A stretch of DNA of 64,000 nucleotides from Rhodoligotrophos sp. CJ14 (GCF_038811545.1 NZ_CP133319.1:4749109-4813108), one strand, 5' to 3'. Shown: positions 28,773 to 38,564, counted from the stretch's first letter. Translations and numbers: made by a program. Notes: a model not told the origin generated them from the letters alone.

Positions 28773-30383
28773 ATGTATTTCGCCAGATGGAAGGTCATTG
28801 CCACCGTTGTCGTGGTGCTCATTGGGGTGCTGCTCGCGCTGCCCAATGTTCTTCCCGAGCGCGTTAGGGCGGAGCTGCCCTCCTGGCTGCCGACAAAGAC
28901 CGTCAATCTCGGCCTTGATCTTCAGGGCGGCTCGCAGGTCCTGCTCGAGGTGGATCGCAATGACCTTGTGAACCACCTCACCGGCCAGATGATTGGCGAT
29001 ATTCGCCAGGTACTGCGGGACGCGCGCGTAGGCTATACCGGGCTTGGTCGCTCGGGCACCCAGGTTTCGGTGCGCATTCGCAACCCCGAGGATGTTGAGA
29101 AGGCGCTCGAGCGGATCAGGCAGCTCGCCCAGCCCATTTCCTCCGGCCTGTTCATGGATGGCTCGCAAAGCATCGCATCCGCCGATGTGACCCGTGATGG
29201 CGACCGGATCATCATCAGTTTCACTGAAGCGGGTCTGCAGACGCGAATCTCCCGCGCCGTTCAGCAGTCGATCGAGATTGTGCGCCGCCGCGTCGATGCT
29301 CTGGGCACCACGGAACCCTCCATCACCCGACAAGGGGCCGATCGCATCGAAGTTCAGGTACCGGGGCTGCAGGATCCTGCCCGTTTGAAGGAACTGCTCG
29401 CAACCACCGCCCAGCTGCAATTCCGGCTGCTTTGCGATGAGCAGCCTCAATCGGCCCAACCGGCCAGCGCGCCACCGGGATGTGACCTGCTCTATTCCCA
29501 GGATGAGCCCCGGATTCCCTATTTCGTCCAGACCTCGAGCCGCGCAACCGTCGAAGGCGAGGATCTGACCGATGCCCAGCCGGGCTTCGACCAGCGCACA
29601 GGCGAGCCGATCGTCTCGTTCCGCTTCAACCAGCGCGGCGCTCAGCGATTTGGTGATCTCACCCAGCGCAATGTCGGCAAGCCCTTCGCCATCGTGCTCG
29701 ATAACGAGGTGATCAGCGCCCCCGTGATCAACGAGCCGATCCTTGGCGGCACCGGTCAGATCAGCGGCCGCTTCACCGTCGAGGGGGCCAATGACCTCGC
29801 GATCGTCCTGCGCTCAGGCGCACTGCCGGCACGGCTGCAGATCGTGCAGGAGAGCAGTGTCGGTCCAAGCCTCGGTGCGGATTCCATCCGGGCCGGAACC
29901 ATGGCGTCGGTGATCGCAGTCGTCGCCGTCTTTGCTTTTATGATTGTGGGCTACGGGCTGTTTGGCATCTTCGCCAATCTCGCCCTCCTGGTGAACCTTA
30001 TTCTGTTGTTTGCCGCCCTCTCGGTCTTGCAGGCAACGCTGACACTCCCCGGGATCGCTGGCATCGTGCTCACCATCGGCATGGCGGTTGATGCCAATGT
30101 GCTGATTTATGAGCGCATCCGTGAAGAGCAGCGCAATGGCCGCCCGGTGATCTCCTCGCTGGAGGCGGGCTTCGACCGTGCCTTGGCGACGATTATCGAC
30201 TCGAACGTCACGGGCCTCATAGCCGCCGTCGTCCTCTTCGGCATGGGCTCGGGTCCCGTTCGCGGGTTTGCAGTCACGATGACCCTCGGCATCGCCATCT
30301 CGATGTTCACGGCCTTCACGCTGACGCGGCTCATGGTGGTCTGGTGGTTCCGCAGCGCGCGGCCCCGGACGATTCCGCTCTAA
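28773..30383 (+). CDS. secD: Protein translocase subunit SecD
   Basis: SecD, with SecF, uses the proton-motive force to pull secreted proteins out of the translocon. The 536-residue product has an N-terminal helix (WKVIATVVVVLIGVLLALPN), a large periplasmic P1 domain opening with NLGLDLQGGSQVLLEVD, and five C-terminal helices with the RND-type motifs NLALLVNLILLFAALSVL, GIVLTIGMAVDANVLIYERI and NVTGLIAAVVLFGMGSGPVR. The ATG at 28773 fits the family N-terminus MYFARWK; a GTG five codons upstream is an alternative. secF follows by 20 bp. Confidence 0.97.
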   Translation: MYFARWKVIATVVVVLIGVLLALPNVLPERVRAELPSWLPTKTVNLGLDLQGGSQVLLEVDRNDLVNHLTGQMIGDIRQVLRDARVGYTGLGRSGTQVSVRIRNPEDVEKALERIRQLAQPISSGLFMDGSQSIASADVTRDGDRIIISFTEAGLQTRISRAVQQSIEIVRRRVDALGTTEPSITRQGADRIEVQVPGLQDPARLKELLATTAQLQFRLLCDEQPQSAQPASAPPGCDLLYSQDEPRIPYFVQTSSRATVEGEDLTDAQPGFDQRTGEPIVSFRFNQRGAQRFGDLTQRNVGKPFAIVLDNEVISAPVINEPILGGTGQISGRFTVEGANDLAIVLRSGALPARLQIVQESSVGPSLGADSIRAGTMASVIAVVAVFAFMIVGYGLFGIFANLALLVNLILLFAALSVLQATLTLPGIAGIVLTIGMAVDANVLIYERIREEQRNGRPVISSLEAGFDRALATIIDSNVTGLIAAVVLFGMGSGPVRGFAVTMTLGIAISMFTAFTLTRLMVVWWFRSARPRTIPL

Positions 30384-30403
30384 GAATAATCGAGGCACCG
30401 TTA

Positions 30404-31423
30404 ATGCGGCCGATCCGCTTCATACCCGACGACACGAACTACAGCTTCATGCGGTTTGCCCGGTTTGGCTATGCGCTATCGGGCCTGCTGATGATCGCCT
30501 CGATCGTTCTGTTCATGACCGTCGGCCTCAATTACGGCATCGACTTCAAGGGCGGCACGGTCATCGAGATCGAGACACCGAAGGAGGCCGACCTAGCTCA
30601 GCTGCGCAACACCCTTGGAGGCCTCAACCTCGGCGAGGTCGAGGTTCAGGGTCTGGGCGCGCCCAACCAGGTCGTCATCAGGATTGGCCAGCAGGAGGGC
30701 GAGCAGGCCCAGCAGGACAGCCTCACTAAGATCCGCAATGCGCTGGGTCCGGACGTAACCTATTTGCGCACGGAGGTCGTAGGCCCCAAGGTCTCCGGCG
30801 AACTCGCCCAGCTTGGTACCATGGCGGTGCTGATCTCGATGGTTGGAATCCTGATCTATATCTGGTTCCGCTTCGAGTGGCAGTTCGCCATCGGCGCGAT
30901 CCTCTCGCTGGTCCATGACGTCGTGCTGACCATCGGCCTCTTCTGCCTGCTCGGGATCCAGTTCAACCTGACCATCATCGCAGCTGTGCTCACCATCGTG
31001 GGCTATTCGCTCAACGACACGGTCGTGGTATTCGACCGCATCCGCGAATATCTGCGCAAATATAAGACCATGCGGCTGATTGATCTCATCGATCTGTCGT
31101 TGAACAGCACGCTGTCGCGCACCATCTTGACCTCCGTGACGACCTTCCTCGCGATGTTGTCGCTGTATGTCTTCGGCGGCGAGGTGTTGCGTGGCTTCAC
31201 CTTCGCCATGCTGTGGGGCGTCATCGTCGGCACCTACTCCTCGATCTTTGTCGCAGCACCCATCCTGCTGCTGGTGGGCGTCAAGCGCGACTGGAGTTCG
31301 GTTGCCGAGAAGGCATCGGTGAATGTGCGCGCTGGCAGCACAAATGCCGCCGCCAAGCAGCGCGCCGGTGCCCCTGCCAGCGGGGCCCGCAATGCGTCCC
31401 CCTCTGGCGCATCCCAATCGTAA
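30404..31423 (+). CDS. secF: Protein translocase subunit SecF
   Basis: SecF is the partner of SecD. The 339-residue product has an N-terminal helix, the conserved GLNYGIDFKGGTVIEIETP, a short periplasmic domain, and five further helices with IYIWFRFEWQFAIGAILSLV, GYSLNDTVVVFDRIREYLRK and RTILTSVTTFLAMLSLYVFG. A Ser/Ala-rich cytoplasmic tail ends the protein. The ATG at 30404 has GAGG 8 bases upstream; an earlier ATG lies inside secD. The next gene, Mth938-like, begins 33 bp downstream. Confidence 0.97.
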   Translation: MRPIRFIPDDTNYSFMRFARFGYALSGLLMIASIVLFMTVGLNYGIDFKGGTVIEIETPKEADLAQLRNTLGGLNLGEVEVQGLGAPNQVVIRIGQQEGEQAQQDSLTKIRNALGPDVTYLRTEVVGPKVSGELAQLGTMAVLISMVGILIYIWFRFEWQFAIGAILSLVHDVVLTIGLFCLLGIQFNLTIIAAVLTIVGYSLNDTVVVFDRIREYLRKYKTMRLIDLIDLSLNSTLSRTILTSVTTFLAMLSLYVFGGEVLRGFTFAMLWGVIVGTYSSIFVAAPILLLVGVKRDWSSVAEKASVNVRAGSTNAAAKQRAGAPASGARNASPSGASQS

Positions 31424-31456
31424 CGACGGATCCGGCGCAATCTCGCCGGTCGAGCG

Positions 31457-31852
31457 ATGCAGAACGCTGACGACGCACATTATCCCGGCCGGGCGCCGGT
31501 GGATGCTTATGGCAATGGCGGGTTCCGCTTTGCGGAAATGTCACATCGCGGGTCGATTCTGCTCTTGCCGAGCGGGATTTATGGCTGGCCGGTAAGCTCG
31601 ATCGACGAGCTTAGCCCGGCGGTTTTTGCCCGTGTCTTTGCGGAGGCGGACGCGATCGAGTTCCTGCTTTTGGGCTGCGGCAACGAAATGCGCAGGCCCG
31701 CTGTTTCTGTGCGCGAGGCTTTTCGTGAAAGGAAGATCGGCCTTGAGCTCATGACCACTGGAGCGGCCGCCCGCACCTATAATGTGCTTCTCGCAGAGGA
31801 CCGTGCCGTGGCCGCCGCCCTGATCGCGGTGGATGATCCCACACAACGCTGA
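31457..31852 (+). CDS. Mth938-like domain protein (NDUFAF3 homolog)
   Basis: A 131-residue protein of the Mth938/DUF498 family, the bacterial counterpart of the mitochondrial complex I assembly factor NDUFAF3. Family features are the GGFRFAEMSHRGSILLLPSG strand, EFLLLGCGNEMRRP and GLELMTTGAAARTYNVLLAE. No catalytic residues are known. It is translationally linked to the next gene: its TGA overlaps the following ATG by one base (TGATG). The gene row yajC-secD-secF-Mth938-SQS/PSY-like is conserved in alphaproteobacteria, supporting a role in membrane-complex biogenesis. Confidence 0.9.
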   Translation: MQNADDAHYPGRAPVDAYGNGGFRFAEMSHRGSILLLPSGIYGWPVSSIDELSPAVFARVFAEADAIEFLLLGCGNEMRRPAVSVREAFRERKIGLELMTTGAAARTYNVLLAEDRAVAAALIAVDDPTQR

Positions 31853-32709
31853 TGCAACAGCCCCTTGAGGATGGCGAGCGATACTGTTTCGACCTCGTGC
31901 GCGGGGGGGACAAGGATCGCTTCCTGGCGGCACTCTTCGTGCCTGATGAAAAGCGCCGCCTCATTCTGGCGCTCTATGCCTTTAATATCGAGATTGCGCG
32001 CATCCGCGAGGCCGTCCGCGAGCCAATGCTTGGCGACATCAGGCTGCAATGGTGGGCAGATGCGGTGGCGGCCGCCTATCAGGGACAGGCGCCGGAGCAT
32101 CCCGTGCTGCTTGAGCTTGGACCCGCGATCGCAGATCGCACCATCCCCGAACAGGCCCTCGCCAATCTGATCGAGGCACGGCGCTTCGACATCTATGATG
32201 ATCCGATGCCCACGCTGAATGATCTCGAGGGCTATCTCGGCGAGACCTCCTCGGCCCTCATCCAGATGGCCGCCCTCATTCTCGCAGGCCGCCAGGCGGA
32301 GGCCTGTTCCGATGCGGCGGGCCTTGCCGGCGTTGCATTCGGCTTGTCCGGCCTCTTGCGGTCGCTGCCGCTCCATCGCTCGCGGGGTCAGTGCTTCATT
32401 CCTGAAGATGTGCTGGCAGTTCACGGACTAACCCCGGCCCATATCCTCTCAGGCCGGTGGGATGATCCTGTGCAACGGACCATCGGCGATCTGGTGCAGC
32501 ATGCCCGCAAGCGCCTGAAAGAGGCACGAGCCCTCCTGGGCACCATACCATCTGCTGCCTTCCCGGCTTTCCTGCCGGTCTCGCTCACGGATCTGGCTCT
32601 CGATGCAGCAGCCCGTTCCGGGAGCAATCCTCTGAAACAGCCCATCGAGATCTCACAGCTGCGCCGGCAGTGGACACTCTGGCGCGCGGCCCGCCGTGGG
32701 CGGTTCTAG
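31852..32709 (+). CDS. Squalene/phytoene synthase-like protein lacking Asp-rich motifs (NDUFAF6 homolog)
   Basis: A 285-residue protein of the squalene/phytoene synthase fold. Canonical enzymes need two Asp-rich motifs for Mg2+-diphosphate binding. Here the first site reads LILALYAFNIEIARIRE and the second GLLRSLPLHRSRGQCFIPED, so neither DxxxD is present; catalysis of prenyl coupling is therefore unlikely. Conserved structural blocks remain (GDIRLQWWADAV, RRFDIYDDPMPTLNDLEGYL, GETSSALIQMAALIL). The pattern matches NDUFAF6, a mitochondrial complex I assembly factor, and its neighbour is the NDUFAF3 homolog. Calling it a carotenoid gene would be misleading. It ends 1 bp from the convergent lipB stop. 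Confidence 0.9.
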   Translation: MQQPLEDGERYCFDLVRGGDKDRFLAALFVPDEKRRLILALYAFNIEIARIREAVREPMLGDIRLQWWADAVAAAYQGQAPEHPVLLELGPAIADRTIPEQALANLIEARRFDIYDDPMPTLNDLEGYLGETSSALIQMAALILAGRQAEACSDAAGLAGVAFGLSGLLRSLPLHRSRGQCFIPEDVLAVHGLTPAHILSGRWDDPVQRTIGDLVQHARKRLKEARALLGTIPSAAFPAFLPVSLTDLALDAAARSGSNPLKQPIEISQLRRQWTLWRAARRGRF

Positions 32710-32710
32710 A

Positions 32711-33415
32711 TCAGGCGCCAACAGTCGGCCCGAAATGCCGCTCGAAGCATCTGCGCAGCGCGTCATCGACCTCGTCCATGCTGGCCTCTCGTCCGAGATC
32801 GGCAAGGCTCGTTACCCCGTGCTCGCGCACCCCGCAGGGCACGATCCCTGAAAAATGATCGAGTTCCGGCGAGACATTGAGCGCGATACCGTGGAACGAG
32901 ACCCAGCGCCGCACGCGGATGCCAATGGCTGCGATCTTATCTTCCGCTGTGGCCGAGCGCTCCGGGCGGCGCACCCAGACCCCGACCCGATCGTCACGCG
33001 TTTCCCCGGTAATGCCAAACTGCGCAAGCGTGTCGATGAGCCAGGCCTCGAGTCCATGCACGAACAGGCGGAGGTCCTGGCCGCGCCGGCCGAGATTGAG
33101 CATCACATAAGCAACCCGCTGGCCGGGTCCGTGATAGGTATATTGCCCGCCGCGGCCGGTCCGGTAGACCGGAAAGCGCTCGGGGGTGAGCAGGTCTGCC
33201 GCAACGGCGCTGGTGCCCGCCGTATAGAGGGGAGGGTGTTCGACAAGCCAGATCTGTTCGGGCGATTCTCCCGCAGCGATCGCTGCGGCCTGCTCTTCCA
33301 TTCTGGCAACCGCGGCTTCGTAATCCACAAGTCCTTGCGCAGTGCTCCAAACGACCGCCGGGCTGCGGCAATAAAGGCTTTTTGATGCGGGATTGGTGGG
33401 GATCGGCTGAAGCAT
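32711..33415 (-). CDS. lipB: Octanoyl-[ACP]:protein N-octanoyltransferase LipB
   Basis: LipB moves octanoate from acyl carrier protein to lipoyl domains of 2-oxoacid dehydrogenases and the glycine cleavage system. The 234-residue product has the substrate-channel motif [20 protein letters not shown], the catalytic-lysine region [19 protein letters not shown] and the catalytic cysteine in [17 protein letters not shown]. The ATG at 33415 has AGAGG about 5 bases upstream; a start at 33460 is open but lacks a good site. It is convergent with the SQS/PSY-like gene and transcribed away from tRNA-Leu. Confidence 0.96.
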   Translation of the reverse strand: MLQPIPTNPASKSLYCRSPAVVWSTAQGLVDYEAAVARMEEQAAAIAAGESPEQIWLVEHPPLYTAGTSAVAADLLTPERFPVYRTGRGGQYTYHGPGQRVAYVMLNLGRRGQDLRLFVHGLEAWLIDTLAQFGITGETRDDRVGVWVRRPERSATAEDKIAAIGIRVRRWVSFHGIALNVSPELDHFSGIVPCGVREHGVTSLADLGREASMDEVDDALRRCFERHFGPTVGA

Positions 33416-33515
33416 ATTGCCTCTATTAGACGGATTATCGCCGATGGCCAACGGAAACACTTGCGTTGCGGCGAACGGATTGTTAGATGAGCGCCACCCT
33501 TTGGGGCCTCAATAC

Positions 33516-33602
33516 GCGGTCGTGGCGGAATTGGTAGACGCACTAGCTTGAGGGGCTAGCGGGTTAACCCCCGTGGGAGTTCGAGTCTCCCCGACCGCAC
33601 CA
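33516..33602 (+). tRNA. trnL: tRNA-Leu (anticodon GAG)
   Basis: An 87-nt class II tRNA with acceptor stem GCGGTCG/CGACCGC, anticodon stem CTAGC/GCTAG, anticodon GAG at 33550-33552, a long variable arm (GCGGGTTAACCCCCGT), T-arm with GTTCGAGTC, and an encoded CCA. It reads CUC/CUU codons. It is a single gene between lipB and gyrA. Confidence 0.97.
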
Positions 33603-33869
33603 AGCTTTCAGCAACAGCAGAGAGTGGTGGTGCAGACTTGCAGGAAGCCGCATTGGTGCAGCTTGCGCGACATTCTGCCCTATGGAGTGAGCCCTGCTGG
33701 TCAACCCGCATCTTAAGGCGGAACAAACCGCGGGCTCGATTGCGTCTGCGCCCTAGGGTTGCTACATAAGGAGCAGCCGACTCGCCGGGTTGTTCCCCGC
33801 GCTTGTCGGGGTGCGCCGCCTCGGCGTGCCTTTGCGCTAGCATAGTCAAATCACAAAAGGCGTTAGAGT

Positions 33870-36686
33870 TTGGCCGATAGCGATCGTGGACAATCCGAGT
33901 CTGATCCGTCCCCCTTCGACGTAAATCCGGTTTCCATCGTCGAGGAGATGAAGCGCTCCTATCTCGATTACGCCATGAGCGTGATCGTGAGCCGTGCGCT
34001 GCCCGATGTGCGCGACGGGTTGAAGCCGGTGCATCGCCGGATCCTGTTCTCGATGCAGGAGAATGGCTACGACTGGAACAAGCCCTATCGCAAAGCGGCA
34101 CGCGTCGTCGGCGACGTGATCGGTAAGTACCATCCCCATGGCGACCAGTCCATTTACGATGCGCTGGTGCGTATGGCGCAGGATTTCTCCATGCGCCTGC
34201 CATTGCTGGATGGACAGGGCAATTTCGGCTCGCTGGACGGCGACCCGCCGGCGGCCATGCGCTACACCGAGGTCAGGCTCGCCAAGCCCGCCCATTACCT
34301 GCTGGATGACCTCGACAAGGACACGGTCGACTTCCAGCCCAATTACGACAACTCGGAGCATGAACCGCGGGTTCTGCCGGCCAAGTTCCCGAACCTTTTG
34401 GTGAACGGGGCAGGGGGCATCGCCGTCGGCATGGCCACCAACATCCCGCCCCATAATCTGGGTGAGGTTGTGGACGCCTGCATCGCCTTCATGGCGAACC
34501 CTGCGATTTCGGCGGAGGAGCTGGCCGAGATCATGCCCGGGCCGGATTTCCCGACCGGGGGGCTCATCCTTGGCCGCGCCGGCATTCGCTCGGCTTATGC
34601 GACGGGGCGTGGCTCCATCGTCATGCGGGCCCGGGTGGAGGTTGAGACGGTGCGCAAGGAGCGAGAGGCGCTCGTTGTGACCGAGATCCCCTACCAGGTC
34701 AACAAGGCGACCATGGTCGAGAAGATCGCCGAGCTCGTGCGTGACAAGCGCATCGAGGGGATTGCCGATATCCGGGACGAATCCTCCCGCCAGGGGCTTC
34801 GCGTCGTCATCGAGCTGCGCCGCGAAGCCGTCGCGGATGTGGTACTCAATCAGCTCTACCGCTTCTCGCCCCTGCAGACGAGCTTCGGCTGCAACATGGT
34901 GGCCCTGTCCGGCGGCCGCCCGGAGCTCTTGACCCTTCGGGACATGCTGCAGGCTTTCGTTGCCTTCCGCGAGGAAGTGGTCACGAGGCGCACCAAGTTT
35001 CTCCTGAACAAGGCGCGGGAACGGGCGCACATTCTCGTTGGCCTTGCCATTGCGGTTGCCAATATCGACGAGGTGATCCGCGTCATCCGCGAAAGCCCTG
35101 ATCCGGCCGCGGCTCGCGCCGAACTCATGGGGCGGGAGTGGTCGGCCAAGGATATGGAGCCTCTGGTCCGGCTCATTGCCGATCCGCGCCATGTGGTGAG
35201 CGAGGCTGGCACCATCCGCCTGTCCGAGGAGCAGGCCCGGGCCATCCTCGATCTGCGCCTACAGCGTCTGACTGCCCTCGGCCGCGATGAAATCGGCGAC
35301 GAGTTGAAGGAACTGGGCGAGAAGATCACGGATTATCTCGATATCCTGCGCTCCCGTGCCCGTGTCCAGCAGATCGTGCGCGAGGAGCTGGAAGCCGCAA
35401 AGGCCGAATTCGCCACCCCCCGGCGTACGGAGATCACCGAGGAAGGCTTCGAGGTCGAGGACGAGGACCTGATCGCGCGGGAGGACATGGTGATCACCGT
35501 CTCCCATGCCGGCTATATCAAGCGCGTGCCGCTCTCGACCTACCGGGCGCAGCGCCGCGGAGGCAAGGGTCGCTTTGGCGTGTCCATGAAGGACGAGGAC
35601 TTCGTGTCCCAGCTCTTCGTGGCCAATACTCACACGCCCGTGCTGTTCTTCTCGTCCACCGGCATGGTCTACCGCATGAAGGTCTGGCGCCTGCCCATCG
35701 GCACGCCCCAGTCCCGCGGCAAGGCGCTGGTGAACCTGCTGCCGCTGAAGCAGGGCGAGCGGATCTCGACTATTCTGTTCATGCCCGATGATGAGGAAAA
35801 CAGCGATCGCTTGAACCTCGTCTTCGCCACCCGCTTCGGCACGGTGCGCCGGAATGCTCTCGCCGACTTCGTGAACATCAACCGCGCCGGCAAGATCGCC
35901 ATGAAGCTGGAGGAGGAGGGAGATGCCATCGTGGGTGTGGTGATCGCCACGCCAGAGGATGACATCCTGCTCACCACGGCCAATGGCCGCTGCATCCGCT
36001 TCCCCGTGGATGATGTGCGTGTCTTTGCGGGCCGCACCTCCACCGGCGTGCGTGGCATCAAGCTCGGTAGCGATGCCGAGCTTGGGGCGGATACGGTGAT
36101 CGGCATTTCCGTGCTGCGCCACAGCGATGCCACCCCGGCTGAGGCGCGGGCCTATCTCAGGTTGCGCCGAGCGATGCGGGGCGAGGAGAGCGAGCAGCCT
36201 GGCGAGGCCGCCATCGACGCGAATGGTGATGCCGATACTGGCGAGAACGGCGAGGAAGAGGCCGCGGGCGATGAGGTCTCGCTCAGCCCCGAGCGTTATG
36301 CGGCCCTATCCGCTGTGGAGCAGACCGTGCTGACCGTTTCGGAGAATGGCTACGGCAAGCGCACCTCGTTCTACGAATATCGAGTGACGGGCCGCGGCGG
36401 TAAAGGCATCATCGCCATGGCGGTGAACAAGCGCAATGGTCACCTGGTGGCATCCTTCCCAGTGGAGGATAACGACCAGATCATGTTGGTGACCGGCGCC
36501 GGCAAGCTCATCCGCTGCCCGGTCAATGACATTCGTATCGCCGGACGCGCAACGCAAGGCGTCACCATCTTCAATACCGCCGAGAACGAGCGGGTGGTCT
36601 CCGTGGCCCATCTCGCCGAGGAAGAAGGACAGCCCGAGGTCGACGAGCCACTGGACGGCGAGGCGGACGAGACCGGCGAGGAATAA
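33870..36686 (+). CDS. gyrA: DNA gyrase subunit A
   Basis: GyrA carries the DNA-cleaving tyrosine of gyrase. The 938-residue product starts with TTG at 33870 (AGG 9 bases upstream); the next in-frame ATG would cut into the conserved N-terminus. Motifs: [20 protein letters not shown], the quinolone region [20 protein letters not shown], and AAMRYTE with the active Tyr. The GyrA box QRRGGKG lies near residue 560. In the quinolone region the position equivalent to E. coli Ser83 is Gln93, which is unusual. An acidic insert (about residues 765-810, many Glu/Asp/Gly) lies in the C-terminal beta-pinwheel. A possible hairpin terminator follows. Confidence 0.97.
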   Translation: MADSDRGQSESDPSPFDVNPVSIVEEMKRSYLDYAMSVIVSRALPDVRDGLKPVHRRILFSMQENGYDWNKPYRKAARVVGDVIGKYHPHGDQSIYDALVRMAQDFSMRLPLLDGQGNFGSLDGDPPAAMRYTEVRLAKPAHYLLDDLDKDTVDFQPNYDNSEHEPRVLPAKFPNLLVNGAGGIAVGMATNIPPHNLGEVVDACIAFMANPAISAEELAEIMPGPDFPTGGLILGRAGIRSAYATGRGSIVMRARVEVETVRKEREALVVTEIPYQVNKATMVEKIAELVRDKRIEGIADIRDESSRQGLRVVIELRREAVADVVLNQLYRFSPLQTSFGCNMVALSGGRPELLTLRDMLQAFVAFREEVVTRRTKFLLNKARERAHILVGLAIAVANIDEVIRVIRESPDPAAARAELMGREWSAKDMEPLVRLIADPRHVVSEAGTIRLSEEQARAILDLRLQRLTALGRDEIGDELKELGEKITDYLDILRSRARVQQIVREELEAAKAEFATPRRTEITEEGFEVEDEDLIAREDMVITVSHAGYIKRVPLSTYRAQRRGGKGRFGVSMKDEDFVSQLFVANTHTPVLFFSSTGMVYRMKVWRLPIGTPQSRGKALVNLLPLKQGERISTILFMPDDEENSDRLNLVFATRFGTVRRNALADFVNINRAGKIAMKLEEEGDAIVGVVIATPEDDILLTTANGRCIRFPVDDVRVFAGRTSTGVRGIKLGSDAELGADTVIGISVLRHSDATPAEARAYLRLRRAMRGEESEQPGEAAIDANGDADTGENGEEEAAGDEVSLSPERYAALSAVEQTVLTVSENGYGKRTSFYEYRVTGRGGKGIIAMAVNKRNGHLVASFPVEDNDQIMLVTGAGKLIRCPVNDIRIAGRATQGVTIFNTAENERVVSVAHLAEEEGQPEVDEPLDGEADETGEE

Positions 36687-36691
36687 GCGGC

Positions 36692-36725
36692 CGACAGCCA
36701 AGCACACAGATGGTCCTGGCTGTCG
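36692..36725 (+). terminator. Possible hairpin terminator after gyrA
   Basis: CGACAGCCA (36692-36700) and TGGCTGTCG (36717-36725) form a perfect 9-bp stem with a 16-base loop directly after the gyrA stop. A short T-run follows only 14 bases later, so termination efficiency is unclear. Confidence 0.4.
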
Positions 36726-36795
36726 ATCCCGCTCTTGACCTTTTGCGTTAGGCATGGGCTGGATCACCGATCCGTTTTGGGGAAGGTGCTGCCTC

Positions 36796-37413
36796 ATGTC
36801 CGTGGAAACCTATTTGGCCCTGCTGGTGGCCACCCTGGTCGTCATCATCATTCCCGGTCCAACGGTCACCCTCGTTCTTGGAAATTCCCTGCGCTATGGC
36901 CCCCGTGCCGGCTTGCTCAATATTGCCGGCACCCAGATCGGACTGGCCCTCATGCTGGCCATTCTCATCCTTGGCCTTGCCTCGGTCATCGAGATTGTGG
37001 GCCACTGGTTCGAATGGATCAGGCTGATTGGTGCCGCCTATCTCATCTGGATCGGCATCAAGACCATTCGCGCGAGCGGCCGGGAACCCGTAACCGGCGA
37101 GCTGCCGCCCTTACCGCGCGGCGGCTTCGTCCTGCAGGGCTTTATCGTCATTCTCAGCAACCCCAAGGCCTTGCTGTTCTTCGGGGCCTTCTTCCCGCAA
37201 TTCGTTGATCCCCATGGTGACTATGTCGGCCAGCTTCTCCTGGCGGGGGTCACTTTCATGGTGCTCGCAACCGTATCAGACGGTATGTATGCCCTGCTCG
37301 CAGGACGCCTGAGGGAGAGCCTGTCGCGCAAACGTGTCGCCCTGGTGAACCGGATGTCCGGCTGTGTAATGGTGTGTGGTGGTGTCTGGCTCGCAATGGC
37401 GCGGCGGAGCTGA
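36796..37413 (+). CDS. LysE/RhtB-family amino acid exporter
   Basis: A 205-residue inner-membrane exporter with six predicted helices. The family signature appears at the N-terminus (IIIPGPTVTLVLGNSLRYG, then GPRAGLLNIAGTQIGLALML) and in the middle (WIRLIGAAYLIWIGIKTIRA; GFIVILSNPKALLFFGAFFP). Family members export lysine, homoserine, threonine or related compounds; the substrate cannot be told. The ATG at 36796 follows GGAAGG by 9 bases. It is followed closely by coaD, only 15 bp to the chosen coaD start, so cotranscription is likely. Confidence 0.92.
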   Translation: MSVETYLALLVATLVVIIIPGPTVTLVLGNSLRYGPRAGLLNIAGTQIGLALMLAILILGLASVIEIVGHWFEWIRLIGAAYLIWIGIKTIRASGREPVTGELPPLPRGGFVLQGFIVILSNPKALLFFGAFFPQFVDPHGDYVGQLLLAGVTFMVLATVSDGMYALLAGRLRESLSRKRVALVNRMSGCVMVCGGVWLAMARRS

Positions 37414-37428
37414 ATGGAGGAGCAAGAA

Positions 37429-37926
37429 ATGCTCGTTGGCTTCTATCCCGGAAGCTTTGACCCGGTCACCAATGGCCATGTCGACATCATTTCGCGCGCG
37501 GCGCGCATCTTTGATCGGCTGGTGCTTGCGGTGGGTATACATCACGGCAAGACCCCGCTGCTTTCTGCCGAAATCCGGGTGGAGCTGATGGAGGAGGTCT
37601 GTGTGCCCATCGGGCAAGACTACGGCTGCGAGATCAAGGTGACCACGTTTGACAATCTCGCTGTTGAGGCGGCCATTGCCAATGGCGCATCCGTGATGGT
37701 GCGAGGCTTGCGCGACTCCAGCGACTTTGACTACGAGGTTCAGATGGCGCAGATGAATGCCGGCATGAACCGTGAGGTTGAGACGATCTTCTTCGCTGCC
37801 AGCGCGAACACGCGCATGATCGCGTCTTCACTGGTCAAGCAGATCGCCCGGATGGGCGGCGATATTTCGCCCTTCGTTCCCGATATCGCCCGGCGCCGTA
37901 TCGATGCGGCTTTGCAGCGTCAGTAA
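37429..37926 (+). CDS. coaD: Phosphopantetheine adenylyltransferase CoaD
   Basis: CoaD makes dephospho-CoA from 4'-phosphopantetheine and ATP, the penultimate step of coenzyme A synthesis. The 165-residue product has the nucleotidyltransferase motif YPGSFDPVTNGHVDI, the phosphopantetheine-site region GASVMVRGLRDSSDFDYEVQ, and the ATP-site ANTRMIASSLVKQIARMGGD. The ATG at 37429, behind GGAGG, gives the normal length; an ATG 15 bp earlier is possible. A periplasmic cyclophilin gene follows by 35 bp. Confidence 0.97.
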   Translation: MLVGFYPGSFDPVTNGHVDIISRAARIFDRLVLAVGIHHGKTPLLSAEIRVELMEEVCVPIGQDYGCEIKVTTFDNLAVEAAIANGASVMVRGLRDSSDFDYEVQMAQMNAGMNREVETIFFAASANTRMIASSLVKQIARMGGDISPFVPDIARRRIDAALQRQ

Positions 37927-37961
37927 TTAGTCAACGACCACAGGAAGGCTGAAAGGTTAAA

Positions 37962-38516
37962 ATGATCGATATCCTGAAAATGCTGTCCGCCGTCATGCTG
38001 TTCGCCATGGTGCCGGGGGTGGCTCATGCGGCGCAGCCAAACGATCCCGAGAACACCATTTATCTCGACCTCAAGGATGGCCGCGTGGTGATCAGGCTGC
38101 GGCCCGACCTTGCGCCGATGCATGTCGCCCGCATCAAGAAGCTCGCGCGCGAGGGCTTCTATAACGGGGTGAAATTCCACCGGGTCATTGATGGCTTCAT
38201 GGCCCAGACGGGTGACCCGACCGGCACCGGCATGGGCGGCTCGAACGAGCCGGACCTCAAGGCCGAATTCAGCAAGGAGCCGTTCCGCCGCGGCACGTTG
38301 GGCATGGCCCGCACCCAGGATCCCAATAGCGCCAACAGCCAGTTCTTCATCTGCTTCGAGGATGCGAGCTTCCTCAATGGCCAATACACCGTGTTCGGCG
38401 AAGTGGTCGATGGCATGGAGTTCGTGGACAAGATCAAGAAGGGCGCAGGCGGCAACGGCATGGTCAGCAATCCTGATGTGATCGTCAAAATGCAGGTTGC
38501 TGCCGACGCGAAATAA
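37962..38516 (+). CDS. Periplasmic peptidyl-prolyl cis-trans isomerase (cyclophilin)
   Basis: A 184-residue cyclophilin that speeds proline isomerisation during protein folding. A cleavable signal peptide covers the first 23 or so residues (LSAVMLFAMVPGVAHAA). The catalytic core shows FYNGVKFHRVIDGFMAQTGD with the key Arg, SANSQFFICFEDASFLNGQY and TVFGEVVDGMEFVDKI. The ATG at 37962 has GAAAGG 6 bases upstream. It lies between coaD and queA, all on the plus strand with short gaps (35 and 48 bp), probably one operon from the LysE gene through tgt. Confidence 0.95.
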   Translation: MIDILKMLSAVMLFAMVPGVAHAAQPNDPENTIYLDLKDGRVVIRLRPDLAPMHVARIKKLAREGFYNGVKFHRVIDGFMAQTGDPTGTGMGGSNEPDLKAEFSKEPFRRGTLGMARTQDPNSANSQFFICFEDASFLNGQYTVFGEVVDGMEFVDKIKKGAGGNGMVSNPDVIVKMQVAADAK

Positions 38517-38564
38517 TCGCCTGGGCGAGTCAAGGCGAACGCGCTGAGCGATCAAGGACCACAG

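Noticed and set aside
31852..32709. Carotenoid or hopanoid biosynthesis gene
   Set aside because: Both Asp-rich catalytic motifs are absent and the neighbours are secDF and the NDUFAF3 homolog, so an assembly-factor homolog is a better call.
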